Shown: one piece after another, positions 14,489 to 24,300 of the stretch
How the letters are laid out: each line of letters starts with the position of its first letter
Numbering within the stretch: position 1 is the first letter of the stretch
From: JAFRXK01 sp045603305
Lineage (GTDB): Bacteria > Bacillota > Clostridia > Lachnospirales > Lachnospiraceae
Length of the DNA stretch: 33,821 nt
NCBI GenBank assembly: GCA_045603305.1
Contig: JAZULV010000016.1
Location: 1-33,821 of the forward strand
Direction of reading: 5' to 3'
Program-made: the position numbers and the translations under genes
The notes under the pieces: model-generated
Databases searched by the model: none
Told to the model about the DNA's origin: nothing
Seen by the model: the letters and a program-made list of their open reading frames with translations, nothing else

Positions 14489-16876
14489 TTATTTCAGCTT
14501 AATCTTATACCACAATACTATATAAGGAATTCTATGTGATCTTGATTTACAGCTGTTTAGCAGCCTGTTTTGCCAGTCTTCAAAGAGGTAGACAGTGGTA
14601 TCGTCTATTTCACCATCACCGTATCTTATCTCCTCAAAGAGCGGAACTGCTTCACTTAAGAATGGGGCATATTCTGAGCTTTCATCCTTAATTCTGGCGT
14701 AAAATTCACTGAGTGTTTCGTTGGCATTAAGTGTAACACCATGCTTTTTCAACAGAAGCAGTATCTTGCTCATATTGTGGACTATCTTTTGCCTGTTATC
14801 CAATGAGTTGTATTTTTTCGCAGACTTTTTAATAAGCAAGTGCAGTGTCATAAAGAATACAACAGGAATCATTAGAATTGCTAAGATAATCAAAGCAGTT
14901 ATTATAATGTCTTTATATTTTGATTCTGCTTTTGGAGTATAGGTTGGCAGTGGCGCAATTTCATCAGTATCAATATTGTAGTGCTCACCTGAATTTGCTG
15001 CCGGTAAGCTTTCCTCCTGAGTGGTCATTTCTTCCGTAGACTCGGTGGTTTCCTCCTGACTTGGATTCTGGCTGTCATTGTTATTCTGATTACCGGTGTT
15101 TTGTCCGGTATTACCCGAAGAAACTGCCCAAGGAGTGTATCTCGACTCGGAGTAGGAAGGAGTAGGTTCAAAAGGAATCCAGCCTACGCCTTCAAAGTAC
15201 ACTTCACACCATGCATGGGCATTCTTTGATGAAACCTCGATGCTGCTGTTTGAAATTGCCGGTACGCAAAAGCCCTGCACATATCTTGCCGGATATCCGA
15301 GATATCTTGCCATAAGGGTGAAGGCAGTTGCATAATAAGTACAATATCCTTCCTTTGATTCCAGCAAAAATCTTTCTAAGAAGTCTTTATCGGAAGGAGT
15401 TATGGAAGGCTTTGTGGTGTAGGTATACTGGGAAAGGGTATACTCTATAGCCTTTAATTTATCAATGTCGTTGTCATATCCCGAAGTTATTGCCTCTATA
15501 TATGCTATTATAGGTTCACTAAGTTCGGGAAGACCGGTATATGTATCATTAACTGCTTTTGAGTGATAGTAGAGCTTGGTTTCAAGATCTGCCAAATCTA
15601 TTGTTCCGTTCTTATACTTCTTAAATATAGTAGAGGCAGCTTCCTTAGGAACTTCACCGTTTATCGTATATTGATAACCCATCTGGTCCTTAATAAAGGC
15701 ATAAGTGTATGGATTGTCGAGGTTTATCTGATAATAGGTGAGGTCGTAATTTGTACCGTCATTTTGCTTCTCGGCAAATTTCAGATTACCTTCAGATGTA
15801 TCAATAGCATAATCACCATTGTGCAGGTAACGGGTTTTTAACGGATAAAACAGTGCGTCTGTATAAAATCTCTCAAATCTGATATCTAAGGTTGATGACT
15901 GAATAATATCGGAGTAATTATCAGGATTATATCTTGTTAAGGCATATATTGTCTCGTAGTAATCAAGAATATAATCCGACTCCATGTCAGTAGTTACAGT
16001 CCACTCTCTGCCGTCAAAGGTATCATAAACACTGCCCACAAGATAAATATTTGTGAGGGTGGAGCCTGCCACATCAATTGTCATTACGGTTTTATCTTTT
16101 TCTATTATACTGTCACTTAAGAAAGCATCTTCACTGTAACCGCTGAAGGACATGTTAAATTTGGTGGAACCAAAGCCGGTAAGGTCGGTAAATTTGTCGA
16201 AAACATTCTGCAGTGCACCTATAATATTAAGGTTAATCGGTTCTTCTTTCACCGGAACAGCCAGTAGTATCAAAAATACAATTGCTATTGAAGGGAAAAG
16301 ATTAACCACTTTCTTTTTGGCGTTTTCAAAGTATTTATCGCCCTTGTGCATATGCACAAATTCAATAAGAACAATTACAAAGTAAATAAATACAAATATA
16401 ACCGTGCGCTTAAGTAAATATATGTCCGTAACAAGTAATGCTATGTAACCTGCAAAAAGCAGAAGGCCTGTAAGCACCTGCAATCTGTAAAAACGTGAAA
16501 GTATCTGGGCACCGGTACACACAAGTGTACATATTAATACAACAAATACTACTGAAAAGCTTAAATTATATACGCTGTCAACTTTTCCGTAGGCCATAAG
16601 CCACTGATAAAACTGCTTGGCATAGTTGGGAAAATTCTTTATGCCGGAAAAGTAGAGTATAACTGCAGAGCAGATAACAGGTATCGTTATATATAGTAAT
16701 TTCTGACCTGTAAGTTTTAATATTACAAATACCGAGCTTGTAATAAAAACAATTGCTAACAGATGTGCATAACTGATATCAAGCTTAACCTGACTGTATC
16801 CGAAGGAAGCGCCGATAAGACACAGTATAAGGGTTATAATGGCATTATAGAGGTTATTATATGCTTTATTACTCAT
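14489..16876 (-). CDS. Transglutaminase-like (TgpA family) membrane protein
   Basis: This is a 795-residue membrane protein. Residues 8-210 hold about seven membrane helices. Residues 215-480 form an extracytoplasmic region. A papain-like transglutaminase core follows with Cys512 (KEGYCTYYAT), His554 (NAHAWCEVY) and the acidic third position in FEPTPSY. A Thr/Glu-rich linker (about 590-640), one more helix near 665-690 and a DUF4129-like cytoplasmic tail complete it. TgpA-type proteins are thought to act in cell-envelope metabolism; the substrate is unknown. Its ATG overlaps the DUF58 stop by one base, and it is the last gene of the MoxR operon. Confidence 0.9.
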   Translation of the reverse strand: MSNKAYNNLYNAIITLILCLIGASFGYSQVKLDISYAHLLAIVFITSSVFVILKLTGQKLLYITIPVICSAVILYFSGIKNFPNYAKQFYQWLMAYGKVDSVYNLSFSVVFVVLICTLVCTGAQILSRFYRLQVLTGLLLFAGYIALLVTDIYLLKRTVIFVFIYFVIVLIEFVHMHKGDKYFENAKKKVVNLFPSIAIVFLILLAVPVKEEPINLNIIGALQNVFDKFTDLTGFGSTKFNMSFSGYSEDAFLSDSIIEKDKTVMTIDVAGSTLTNIYLVGSVYDTFDGREWTVTTDMESDYILDYYETIYALTRYNPDNYSDIIQSSTLDIRFERFYTDALFYPLKTRYLHNGDYAIDTSEGNLKFAEKQNDGTNYDLTYYQINLDNPYTYAFIKDQMGYQYTINGEVPKEAASTIFKKYKNGTIDLADLETKLYYHSKAVNDTYTGLPELSEPIIAYIEAITSGYDNDIDKLKAIEYTLSQYTYTTKPSITPSDKDFLERFLLESKEGYCTYYATAFTLMARYLGYPARYVQGFCVPAISNSSIEVSSKNAHAWCEVYFEGVGWIPFEPTPSYSESRYTPWAVSSGNTGQNTGNQNNNDSQNPSQEETTESTEEMTTQEESLPAANSGEHYNIDTDEIAPLPTYTPKAESKYKDIIITALIILAILMIPVVFFMTLHLLIKKSAKKYNSLDNRQKIVHNMSKILLLLKKHGVTLNANETLSEFYARIKDESSEYAPFLSEAVPLFEEIRYGDGEIDDTTVYLFEDWQNRLLNSCKSRSHRIPYIVLWYKIKLK

Positions 16877-18060
16877 TATAGCACCTCCTCTATATTCTGT
16901 GCAGGATTTATCTGCAGGATATTCATTGAACTGTCTGCCATTGATATGTATTCATCCTGGGATTTATCAGTTATAGCGTATATATTCACTTTTTTACCGC
17001 TGTCACTTAAAGTTTTGGCGTAAGAAAAGAGATTATCACTGATTTCTTTTACTATGATTATTACTATAGAAGAATCTACAACCTGTTCGCTGTAAAGCGA
17101 CGTATCACCAAGAAAATCAAAATCATATGGTAAAAAGTCTATTTTGCTGAATTCTTCATAAAATCTTTCAAAGGCAGCCGGATTATTTGCTCTGTGATGT
17201 ATAAGAGAAGAACTATTATTGTCAGCCTGCTGAAAATACATTACTGATGTTTCTACATCTCTTGAACTGAAATATCTTGCAAAAGCAATGGCTGTTTCCA
17301 TGATTTTGTTTTCCGTCGCAAGGCGATGTTCTTCCGGTGCCTTAATCGAAGAGGTATCAATTAGGATTGATATTCTACAGTGTTTGATACCGGTATAGAG
17401 TCTGGTCTTCAAGGTAAAGTGTCTGGCGGTTGCTTTCCAGTTTATATGGTGTAATGGATCTCCATTTATGTAATCACGAACTGGAACATCAAGCTCGTCT
17501 TTAACAAGTGCGAAATCATTTTCCTGAACTGAATCAAAGTCCGGAATACTTTTAAGTGTATCTAATATAATAATTCTCGGAAGTACAAATACATTCAGGT
17601 GAATTTTGTTTTTAAAGGTTAATCTGAAAAGATTAATATAATCCGGGATCATGATTGAACGTACTCCTATGTGATAGCTGCCGCGGTAACGGCAGGTTAT
17701 ATAGGTGTCGTGTTTTACAGTCTCACCGGGTTTTAAGTCAAAACGGTTCTGCTTCGGGAGATCTTCGATATCATAATAACTTTCAGCAAGATTAAGTTTT
17801 ATATTATAGCAGTGGGTAAAAAAGCCCTTGTTTATTAATTCAAAAGAGTAGTGCTCCGGCGTTCCCACAACAAGTCTGTCTGAGTCGGTACGCTGTTTGA
17901 AACTAAGCTTAGAATATCTCCTTAAAATATAAATAAGACATACAGCAGGAACTATAAGCAGAAAATAAAGCATACAGAAGCTTAATGCCCCGTCATAGTA
18001 TGTAGCGGCAGTAAAACTAAGCAGAAGCATAACAGCCCATAGAATTGTTAACTTACTCAT
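16876..18060 (-). CDS. DUF58 domain protein (MoxR partner)
   Basis: This 394-residue protein has two N-terminal membrane helices (residues 1-45) and a beta-rich middle region. The DUF58 signature RDYINGDPLHHINWKATAR is near residue 200, followed by a von Willebrand A-like segment (ISILIDTSS) with a partial metal-site DxS motif. DUF58 proteins are co-encoded with MoxR ATPases and transglutaminase-like proteins and are presumed clients of the ATPase. It starts 15 bases after moxR and overlaps the next gene by one base, so translation is probably coupled. Confidence 0.92.
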   Translation of the reverse strand: MSKLTILWAVMLLLSFTAATYYDGALSFCMLYFLLIVPAVCLIYILRRYSKLSFKQRTDSDRLVVGTPEHYSFELINKGFFTHCYNIKLNLAESYYDIEDLPKQNRFDLKPGETVKHDTYITCRYRGSYHIGVRSIMIPDYINLFRLTFKNKIHLNVFVLPRIIILDTLKSIPDFDSVQENDFALVKDELDVPVRDYINGDPLHHINWKATARHFTLKTRLYTGIKHCRISILIDTSSIKAPEEHRLATENKIMETAIAFARYFSSRDVETSVMYFQQADNNSSSLIHHRANNPAAFERFYEEFSKIDFLPYDFDFLGDTSLYSEQVVDSSIVIIIVKEISDNLFSYAKTLSDSGKKVNIYAITDKSQDEYISMADSSMNILQINPAQNIEEVL

Positions 18061-18075
18061 GGTTGTTACCTCCGA

Positions 18076-19014
18076 TTAGTTTATTACCGGAATTTTAACA
18101 TCTGTTATAATATTCTGCAGTATGATTTTAGCCGGGATTTTCTTAACCTTTGCGTCGGAAGACAGTACGAGTCTGTGAGACAGTACAGGGATAAGAACTC
18201 TCTTTACGTCATCCGGTTTAACAAAGGTACGTTCCTGTAAATAGGCATGGGCCTGGGCAGCACGAATTACTGCAAGAACAGCACGTGGACTTGCTCCTAT
18301 TGCAATATTTTTGTTTTTACGGGTCTGGTTAGCGACCTCTATAATATAAGAAATGATATCCTTATGAATAGTTATGTTACTTACCTGTTCCTGCATTCTT
18401 AAGATATCCTCGCCTGAACATACCGGAGTAAGCTCCTTGGCATTAACCTTGTTGAGGAACATTTCTGAAAGTCTGAGCTCTTCATTCTTGTCAGGATAAC
18501 CAATAGACAGCTTCATGAAGAAACGGTCCAGCTGGGCCTCCGGCAGCGGATATGTACCTAAGAAATCGATAGGGTTCTGGGTTGCTATAACTATGAATGG
18601 CTGTGGAATCTTATAAATGTGACCGTCTACAGTTACCTGACCTTCCGCCATAGCCTCTAAAAGGCTGGACTGGGTCTTAGGTGAAGTTCTGTTTATTTCG
18701 TCGGCAAGAAGCACCTGATTCATGATAGCACCTTTACGGAATTCAAACTCGCCACTTTTCATATTATATATAGAAATACCTGTTACATCTCCGGGTAAAG
18801 TGTCCGGAGTAAACTGAATACGTCCAAAGCTTAAATCAACTACATTGGCCAGAGCATTGGCCAGAGTGGTTTTTCCTACACCGGGAACATCCTCAAGCAG
18901 AATATGTCCGCCGGATAAAAGGCAGATAACCACGTTATCAATAAGTTCGTCTTTGCCGACAAAAGCAGAGCCTATCTCGTTTTTGATTTGTGTTATGATT
19001 TCTTTTTCTCTCAT
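18076..19014 (-). CDS. MoxR-family AAA+ ATPase
   Basis: This 312-residue ATPase has Walker A GVGKTTLA (near residue 43), Walker B LLADEINR, sensor 1 IATQNP and sensor 2 GASPRA. MoxR proteins act as chaperones that activate partner proteins carrying von Willebrand A-like domains, here the DUF58 protein encoded next. The ATG at 19014 is chosen because GGGAGGA lies just upstream; a TTG at 19026 overlaps that ribosome site. It is the first gene of a three-gene leftward operon that is divergent from hrcA. Confidence 0.93.
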   Translation of the reverse strand: MREKEIITQIKNEIGSAFVGKDELIDNVVICLLSGGHILLEDVPGVGKTTLANALANVVDLSFGRIQFTPDTLPGDVTGISIYNMKSGEFEFRKGAIMNQVLLADEINRTSPKTQSSLLEAMAEGQVTVDGHIYKIPQPFIVIATQNPIDFLGTYPLPEAQLDRFFMKLSIGYPDKNEELRLSEMFLNKVNAKELTPVCSGEDILRMQEQVSNITIHKDIISYIIEVANQTRKNKNIAIGASPRAVLAVIRAAQAHAYLQERTFVKPDDVKRVLIPVLSHRLVLSSDAKVKKIPAKIILQNIITDVKIPVIN

Positions 19015-19069
19015 ATGTCCTCCCAAATTATATTCTTTTTAGTATGATTGTTATACTTCTACCAAAATA

Positions 19070-19098
19070 AGTATAAAATATTTTTATATTTCAGTCAA
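19070..19098 (-). promoter_or_regulatory. Promoter of the moxR operon
   Basis: On the minus strand TTGACT (19098-19093), a 17-base spacer and TATACT (19075-19070) form a near-consensus promoter. AGTAT-N7-ATACT (19041-19057) lies downstream of it and might bind a regulator. Confidence 0.65.
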
Positions 19099-19159
19099 TT
19101 TTCTTTCTAATCTTAATAATTTTTTTATAAAAAACAGAAGATAATAATTATAAAATGTG

Positions 19160-19188
19160 TTGACAAAGCAGAAAGCAGGTGTTATTCT
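19160..19188 (+). promoter_or_regulatory. Promoter of the hrcA-grpE-dnaK-dnaJ operon
   Basis: TTGACA (19160-19165), a 17-base spacer and TATTCT (19183-19188) place the transcript start at the edge of the CIRCE element, the normal layout for HrcA repression. Confidence 0.8.
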
Positions 19189-19199
19189 ATGTTCAGATG

Positions 19200-19226
19200 T
19201 TAGCACTCCACTCGAACGAGTGCTAA
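19200..19226 (+). promoter_or_regulatory. CIRCE operator (HrcA-binding site)
   Basis: TTAGCACTC, nine bases and GAGTGCTAA match the CIRCE consensus at every position. It lies between the promoter and hrcA, so the operon represses itself until heat or unfolded protein titrates the chaperone system. Confidence 0.97.
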
Positions 19227-19250
19227 CAACAGAGAGAAAGGAGTGAGTCG

Positions 19251-20285
19251 ATGGAATTAGATGAGAGAAAAGAAAAAATTCTTTACGCCATAATCCGTAA
19301 CTATCAGGAGACCGGTGAACCTGTTGGCTCACGAACTATTTCAAAGTACTCAGATTTAAATTTGAGCTCGGCTACCATCAGGAATGAGATGGCAGATTTA
19401 GAGGAGATGGGACTTATAGTACAGCCTCATACTTCCGCCGGTAGAATTCCTACAGACAAGGGATACCGAATTTACGTCGACAAGATGATGTCGGAGAAGA
19501 GCCTTGTTCCGGCCCAGTCCAGTGATTTCATATTGCAGAAGGTTGACAGGATGGAGCTTATGCTTAAGCAGATGGCGAAGCTTCTTGCAGTTAATACCAA
19601 CTATGCGACTATGATTTCAGCACCAAGGTATGGCAAGGTAAAACTTAAATTCATACAGTTATCCCAGATGGAGGGACACAGGCTTCTTGCGGTAATAGTT
19701 GCTGAGGGTAACGTCATTAAGAATACGATGATTGACATTGATGAGAAGCTTAGTAATGATGAAGTTCTTTCATTAAATCTTTTGCTGAATACTAATCTTA
19801 ATGGTCTTACCGTAGATGAGATAAGCCTTGGAATTATTTCTAAGATTAAGTCTCAGGCGGGAGAACATGCTGATATAGTTGAGAAGGTGCTTGATGCGAT
19901 AGCTGATGCTATATGCGGAGATGAAGAACTTCAGGTATATACCAGCGGAGCGACAAATATCTTCAAGTATCCGGAGCTTTCTGATGAGAACCGTGCAAGT
20001 ATGATTATTAACGCTTTTGAAGAGAAGCAGCAGCTTACTAATCTTCTGGTTGACAACAGCATGGGTGATGATAAGGAAGGTATTCAGGTATACATCGGAG
20101 ATGAGACACCGATTCAGAGCATGAAGGACTGCAGTGTTGTAACGGCAACTTATGAGCTTTCCGACGGTCTTAAGGGTACCATCGGTATCGTAGGACCGAA
20201 ACGAATGGATTATGAGAAGGTTGTTGGTACACTGAATAAATTAAAAGAGAATCTGGGAGATATGTTTAATAAGGATAATAATTAA
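19251..20285 (+). CDS. hrcA: Heat-inducible transcription repressor HrcA
   Basis: This 344-residue repressor binds CIRCE. The N-terminal winged helix (residues 1-75) contains GEPVGSRTISKY and LSSATIRNEMADLE, followed by the conserved TSAGRIPTDKGYR. A GAF-like middle and dimerisation region fill the remainder, with IGPKRMDYEKV near the C-terminus. Length is normal. AAAGGAGTG serves the ATG. It is the first gene of the chaperone operon, and its activity in such systems normally depends on GroEL, which is not in this window. Confidence 0.98.
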   Translation: MELDERKEKILYAIIRNYQETGEPVGSRTISKYSDLNLSSATIRNEMADLEEMGLIVQPHTSAGRIPTDKGYRIYVDKMMSEKSLVPAQSSDFILQKVDRMELMLKQMAKLLAVNTNYATMISAPRYGKVKLKFIQLSQMEGHRLLAVIVAEGNVIKNTMIDIDEKLSNDEVLSLNLLLNTNLNGLTVDEISLGIISKIKSQAGEHADIVEKVLDAIADAICGDEELQVYTSGATNIFKYPELSDENRASMIINAFEEKQQLTNLLVDNSMGDDKEGIQVYIGDETPIQSMKDCSVVTATYELSDGLKGTIGIVGPKRMDYEKVVGTLNKLKENLGDMFNKDNN

Positions 20286-20314
20286 TACCGGAGATAACAG
20301 AAAGGTGGTATATA

Positions 20315-20947
20315 ATGGCTGATAAGGATTTAGAGATGGAGAATAGCCAGGAGGATTTAAATTTAGAGGAAGAAGTCGTAGACGAAGTCTTCGAAGGTGA
20401 AGTAGTAGAGGAAGAAACAGCAGAGGAAGCAGAAGAAGTGACCGATGAAGAGAATGAAGATGTTACTGATGATGCAAAAAAGCCTTTCTTTAAGAAAAAA
20501 GAGAAAAAGGATAAAAGAGACGAGCTGATTGAAGAACTCAACGACAAGGTAAAGCGCCAGATGGCAGAGTTTGATAACTTCAGAAAGAGAACCGAGCGCG
20601 AGAAGGCAGCGATGTTTGAGGTTGGTGCAAAGAGCGTAATCGAGAAGATTCTTCCGGTGATTGATAACTTTGAAAGAGGTATGGCGAGTATATCAGCAGA
20701 AGAACTTGAGGCACCATTTGCTCAGGGTATGGATAAGATATATAAGCAGTTGATGACAACTCTTGAGAGCCTTGAGGTTAAGCCTATTGAGGCAGTAGGT
20801 AAGGAGTTCAACCCCAACTTCCACAACGCTGTAATGCACGTTGATGATGAAAGCATTGAAACTAATATTGTTGTAGAAGAGTTCCAGAAGGGTTACATGT
20901 ACCGCGACAGTGTTATTCGTCACAGTATGGTAAAGGTTTTAAATTAA
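20315..20947 (+). CDS. grpE: Nucleotide exchange factor GrpE
   Basis: This 210-residue cofactor releases ADP from DnaK. The first 55 residues are very acidic (runs of Glu and Asp, expected to be disordered), followed by a Lys-rich stretch, then the long coiled-coil helix (DELIEELNDKVKRQMAEFDN, starting near residue 68). The beta-wing signature lies at the C-terminus (HNAVMHVDDESIETNIVVEE, then GYMYRDSVIRHSMVKV). AAAGGTGG precedes the ATG. It lies 29 bases after hrcA in the operon. Confidence 0.97.
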   Translation: MADKDLEMENSQEDLNLEEEVVDEVFEGEVVEEETAEEAEEVTDEENEDVTDDAKKPFFKKKEKKDKRDELIEELNDKVKRQMAEFDNFRKRTEREKAAMFEVGAKSVIEKILPVIDNFERGMASISAEELEAPFAQGMDKIYKQLMTTLESLEVKPIEAVGKEFNPNFHNAVMHVDDESIETNIVVEEFQKGYMYRDSVIRHSMVKVLN

Positions 20948-21030
20948 TTTTATAACAATCTGTGGCAACACAGTTATATATAGCAGCTTATTATTATTTA
21001 GTTTTGACTTAGATTTAGGAGGCAGTTAAT

Positions 21031-22890
21031 ATGGGAAAGATAATTGGTATCGATTTAGGAACAACAAATTCATGTGTAGCAGTAATGGAAGGTGGTAAGC
21101 CGGTAGTTATTGCAAATACAGAGGGTGTACGTACAACACCATCAGTAGTAGCTTTCACAAAGACAGGTGAGAGATTAGTAGGCGAGCCTGCAAAGCGTCA
21201 GGCTGTAACAAACTCTGAGAAGACTATTTCTTCTATCAAGAGACATATGGGAACAGATTATAAGGTAACAATTGATGATAAGAAGTATTCACCACAGGAG
21301 ATTTCAGCAATGATTCTTCAGAAGCTTAAGGCTGATGCTGAGAGTTACTTAGGTGAGACTGTTACAGAAGCAGTTATCACAGTTCCTGCATATTTCAACG
21401 ACGCTCAGAGACAGGCAACAAAGGATGCCGGTAAGATTGCAGGTCTTGATGTTAAGCGTATCATCAACGAGCCTACAGCAGCAGCTCTTGCATACGGTCT
21501 TGACAACGAGAAGGAGCAGAAGATTCTTGTATACGACCTTGGTGGCGGTACATTCGACGTTTCTATCATTGAAATCGGTGATGGTGTTATCGAAGTTCTT
21601 GCAACAAATGGTGACACACGTCTTGGTGGTGATGACTTTGACCAGGTTCTCACAGATTACATGATTAATGATTTCAAGGCTAAGGAAGGCGTAGACTTAT
21701 CAAATGATAAGATGGCACTCCAGAGATTTAAGGAAGCAGCAGAGAAGGCTAAGAAGGAGCTTTCAAGTGCTTCAACAACAAATATTAACCTTCCTTTCAT
21801 CACAGCAACAAGCGAAGGTCCAAAGCATTTTGATATGAACCTTACAAGAGCTAAGTTCAACGAGCTTACATTTAACCTTGTTGAAAGAACAGCAGCACCT
21901 GTACAGAATGCTCTTAAGGATGCGGGACTTACAGCAGCAGAGATTGACAAGGTTCTCTTAGTTGGTGGTTCAACACGTATTCCTGCAGTACAGGATAAGG
22001 TAAGACAGCTTACAGGCAAGGAGCCTAACAAGAGCCTTAACCCTGATGAGTGTGTAGCACTTGGTGCTTCTATCCAGGGTGGTAAGCTTGCAGGCGATGC
22101 CGGAGCAGGCGATATCCTTCTTCTTGATGTTACACCACTTTCACTTTCAATTGAGACAATGGGTGGTATTGCAACAAGACTTATTGAGAGAAATACAACA
22201 ATCCCTACAAGAAAGAGTCAGGTATTCTCAACAGCAGCAGATAATCAGACAGCAGTTGATATCAACGTTCTTCAGGGTGAGAGACAGTTCGCGAGAGATA
22301 ACAAGAGCCTCGGACAGTTCAGACTTGATGGAATTCCACCAGCAAGAAGAGGTGTTCCACAGATCGAGGTTACATTTGATATCGATGCAAATGGTATTGT
22401 AAATGTTTCAGCTAAGGACCTTGGAACAGGTAAGGAACAGCACATCACAATTACAGCCGGTTCAAACATGTCAGATGCTGATATCGAGAAGGCTGTAAAG
22501 GAAGCTGCTGAGTATGAGGCACAGGATAAGAAGCGTAAGGAAGGTATCGATGCACGTAACGAGGCTGACAGCATGGTATTCCAGGTTGAGAATACACTTA
22601 AGGAAGTTGGCGACAAGCTTGATCCTTCAGAGAAGGCTAACGTAGAGGCTGATCTTGCAGCACTTAAGGCAGTAGTTGACGCTACAGCAAATATGGAGAT
22701 TAGCGATTCACAGCTTGATGAGCTCAAGGCTGGTAAAGAGAAGCTTATGAACAGTGCACAGAATCTTTTTGCAAAGATGTATGAGCAGAACCAGGGTGCA
22801 GCAGGAGCAGGTCCTGACATGAACTATGGCGGAGAAACACAGAGCGGCGCTGATGATGACGTTGTAGACGCTGATTACAGAGAAGTGTAA
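21031..22890 (+). CDS. dnaK: Molecular chaperone DnaK (Hsp70)
   Basis: This 619-residue ATP-driven chaperone holds unfolded proteins. Its ATPase domain has GIDLGTTNSCVAV, VPAYFNDAQRQATKDAG, INEPTAAALAYG, DLGGGTFDVSI and LVGGSTRIPAVQ. The substrate-binding domain starts near residue 360 (DVTPLSLSIETMGG), and a helical lid ends in DDVVDADYREV. Length is typical for Gram-positive DnaK, which lacks part of the enteric ATPase insert. Codon use differs from neighbours: Thr is mostly ACA and Ser often TCA, as expected for high expression. AGGAGG lies before the ATG. Confidence 0.99.
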   Translation: MGKIIGIDLGTTNSCVAVMEGGKPVVIANTEGVRTTPSVVAFTKTGERLVGEPAKRQAVTNSEKTISSIKRHMGTDYKVTIDDKKYSPQEISAMILQKLKADAESYLGETVTEAVITVPAYFNDAQRQATKDAGKIAGLDVKRIINEPTAAALAYGLDNEKEQKILVYDLGGGTFDVSIIEIGDGVIEVLATNGDTRLGGDDFDQVLTDYMINDFKAKEGVDLSNDKMALQRFKEAAEKAKKELSSASTTNINLPFITATSEGPKHFDMNLTRAKFNELTFNLVERTAAPVQNALKDAGLTAAEIDKVLLVGGSTRIPAVQDKVRQLTGKEPNKSLNPDECVALGASIQGGKLAGDAGAGDILLLDVTPLSLSIETMGGIATRLIERNTTIPTRKSQVFSTAADNQTAVDINVLQGERQFARDNKSLGQFRLDGIPPARRGVPQIEVTFDIDANGIVNVSAKDLGTGKEQHITITAGSNMSDADIEKAVKEAAEYEAQDKKRKEGIDARNEADSMVFQVENTLKEVGDKLDPSEKANVEADLAALKAVVDATANMEISDSQLDELKAGKEKLMNSAQNLFAKMYEQNQGAAGAGPDMNYGGETQSGADDDVVDADYREV

Positions 22891-22951
22891 GAATTTAAGT
22901 AATACTTGCATAATTAATATATACAAAGTATAATTGTTGATTAGTTGCTAT

Positions 22952-22982
22952 AAGAGACTGTCTTATATAAAGCCAGTCTCTT
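22952..22982 (+). terminator. Hairpin between dnaK and dnaJ
   Basis: AAGAGACTG (22952-22960) pairs with CAGTCTCTT (22974-22982). Only three T follow, so it probably acts as a partial terminator or a processing site that lowers dnaJ relative to dnaK. Confidence 0.5.
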
Positions 22983-23028
22983 TCAGCATAATGTATAGTT
23001 TAGTTATCGCAACTGAAAGGTGAACATA

Positions 23029-24201
23029 ATGGCAGAGAGCAAGAGAGATTATTATGAAGTTCTTGGAGTTTCTAAAACAGCAGATGACGCAGAACTGAAA
23101 AAAGCATACAGGGTTTTAGCAAAGAAATATCATCCGGATACTAATCAGGGAAATGCAGAGGCTGAAGCAAAATTCAAAGAGGCTTCGGAGGCTTATGCCG
23201 TATTGAGCGACCCGGAAAAGAGAAAGCAGTATGACCAGTTCGGACACGCGGCCTTTGAGCAGGGCGGCGGATATGGTGGCGGTGGATTTGATTTCACCGG
23301 AGATATGGGTGACATATTCGGAAGCTTTGGAGATATATTCGGAGATTTATTTGGCGGTGGCAGAAGCAGAAGCCAGAATTACAATGGTCCTTCAAAGGGT
23401 GCGAATATAAGAACTTCAGTCCGTATTTCATTTGAGGAAGCTATTTTCGGATGTGAAAAAGAGATTGAGATTAATTCCAAGGACGAGTGCGTAACTTGTC
23501 ATGGAAGTGGAGCGAAACCTGGAAGCCAGCCGGAGACCTGTCCTAAGTGCGGCGGCAAGGGTCAGGTAGTATTTACCCAGCAGACTATGTTTGGTATGGT
23601 TCGTAATGTACAGCCATGTTCAAACTGTGGTGGTAAGGGTAAGATAATTAAAGATAAGTGTGTAGACTGTTACGGAACAGGATACAAGACTTCAAGAAAG
23701 AAGATTACCGTATCCATACCGGCAGGTATTGATAATGGCCAGAGCGTAAGAATAAGAGAAAAGGGTGAGCTTGGAACTAACGGCGGAGCAAGAGGTGATT
23801 TGCTTGTTGAAATCATTGTATCAAGCAATCCTACATTTAAGCGTGACGGTACTACAATTTACAGTGACGTATATATTCCGTTTACGGCAGCAGCTCTTGG
23901 TCGTGAGATTAAGATTAAGACTGTAGATGGTGAAGTAGTCTTTGATGTTAAGCCGGGTACACAGACTAATACACGAGTAAGACTTAAGGGTAAGGGTGTA
24001 CCTTCACTCCACAACAAGCAGTTAAGAGGTGACCACTATGTAACCCTTATAGTCAAGGTTCCTGAGAAGCTCAGCAAGGAGCAGAAGGAAGCTCTTCTTA
24101 AGTATCAGGAGTTGATGGAGGGAAAGACAGCCGAAACAGTAAGCGAAGGTAAAGCCGGTAAAAAGAAAGGAATCTTTCAGGATTTGAAGGATATGTTCTA
24201 A
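23029..24201 (+). CDS. dnaJ: Chaperone protein DnaJ (Hsp40)
   Basis: This 390-residue co-chaperone stimulates DnaK ATPase and binds substrate. The J domain spans residues 1-70 with YHPD as the essential HPD. A Gly/Phe-rich region (residues 75-115) follows. The zinc-binding domain has four CxxCxGxG repeats (CVTCHGSG, CPKCGGKG, CSNCGGKG, CVDCYGTG), and the C-terminal substrate domain is complete. The ATG at 23029 is chosen because GAAAGGTG lies six bases upstream; a GTG at 23020 is part of that site. It is the last gene of the CIRCE operon and is followed by a strong terminator. Confidence 0.98.
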   Translation: MAESKRDYYEVLGVSKTADDAELKKAYRVLAKKYHPDTNQGNAEAEAKFKEASEAYAVLSDPEKRKQYDQFGHAAFEQGGGYGGGGFDFTGDMGDIFGSFGDIFGDLFGGGRSRSQNYNGPSKGANIRTSVRISFEEAIFGCEKEIEINSKDECVTCHGSGAKPGSQPETCPKCGGKGQVVFTQQTMFGMVRNVQPCSNCGGKGKIIKDKCVDCYGTGYKTSRKKITVSIPAGIDNGQSVRIREKGELGTNGGARGDLLVEIIVSSNPTFKRDGTTIYSDVYIPFTAAALGREIKIKTVDGEVVFDVKPGTQTNTRVRLKGKGVPSLHNKQLRGDHYVTLIVKVPEKLSKEQKEALLKYQELMEGKTAETVSEGKAGKKKGIFQDLKDMF

Positions 24202-24245
24202 GAAATTAAAGTGTTGGCTTAATCAAAATGAATAATGATTATTAG

Positions 24246-24279
24246 ATGCCCCGGATTGTTAGCTCACAGTCCGGGGCAT
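24246..24279. terminator. Terminator after dnaJ
   Basis: ATGCCCCGGA (24246-24255) pairs with TCCGGGGCAT (24270-24279), with further inner pairing across GATTGT/ACAGTC. It lies between convergent genes and probably serves both. Confidence 0.75.
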
Positions 24280-24300
24280 TCTGTAAAGGTTAATAATGTG

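Noticed and set aside
22272..22820. A 182-codon open frame antisense to dnaK
   Set aside because: It lies wholly inside dnaK, is very Ser/Ala-rich as expected from reading the complement of a biased gene, and has no ribosome site.
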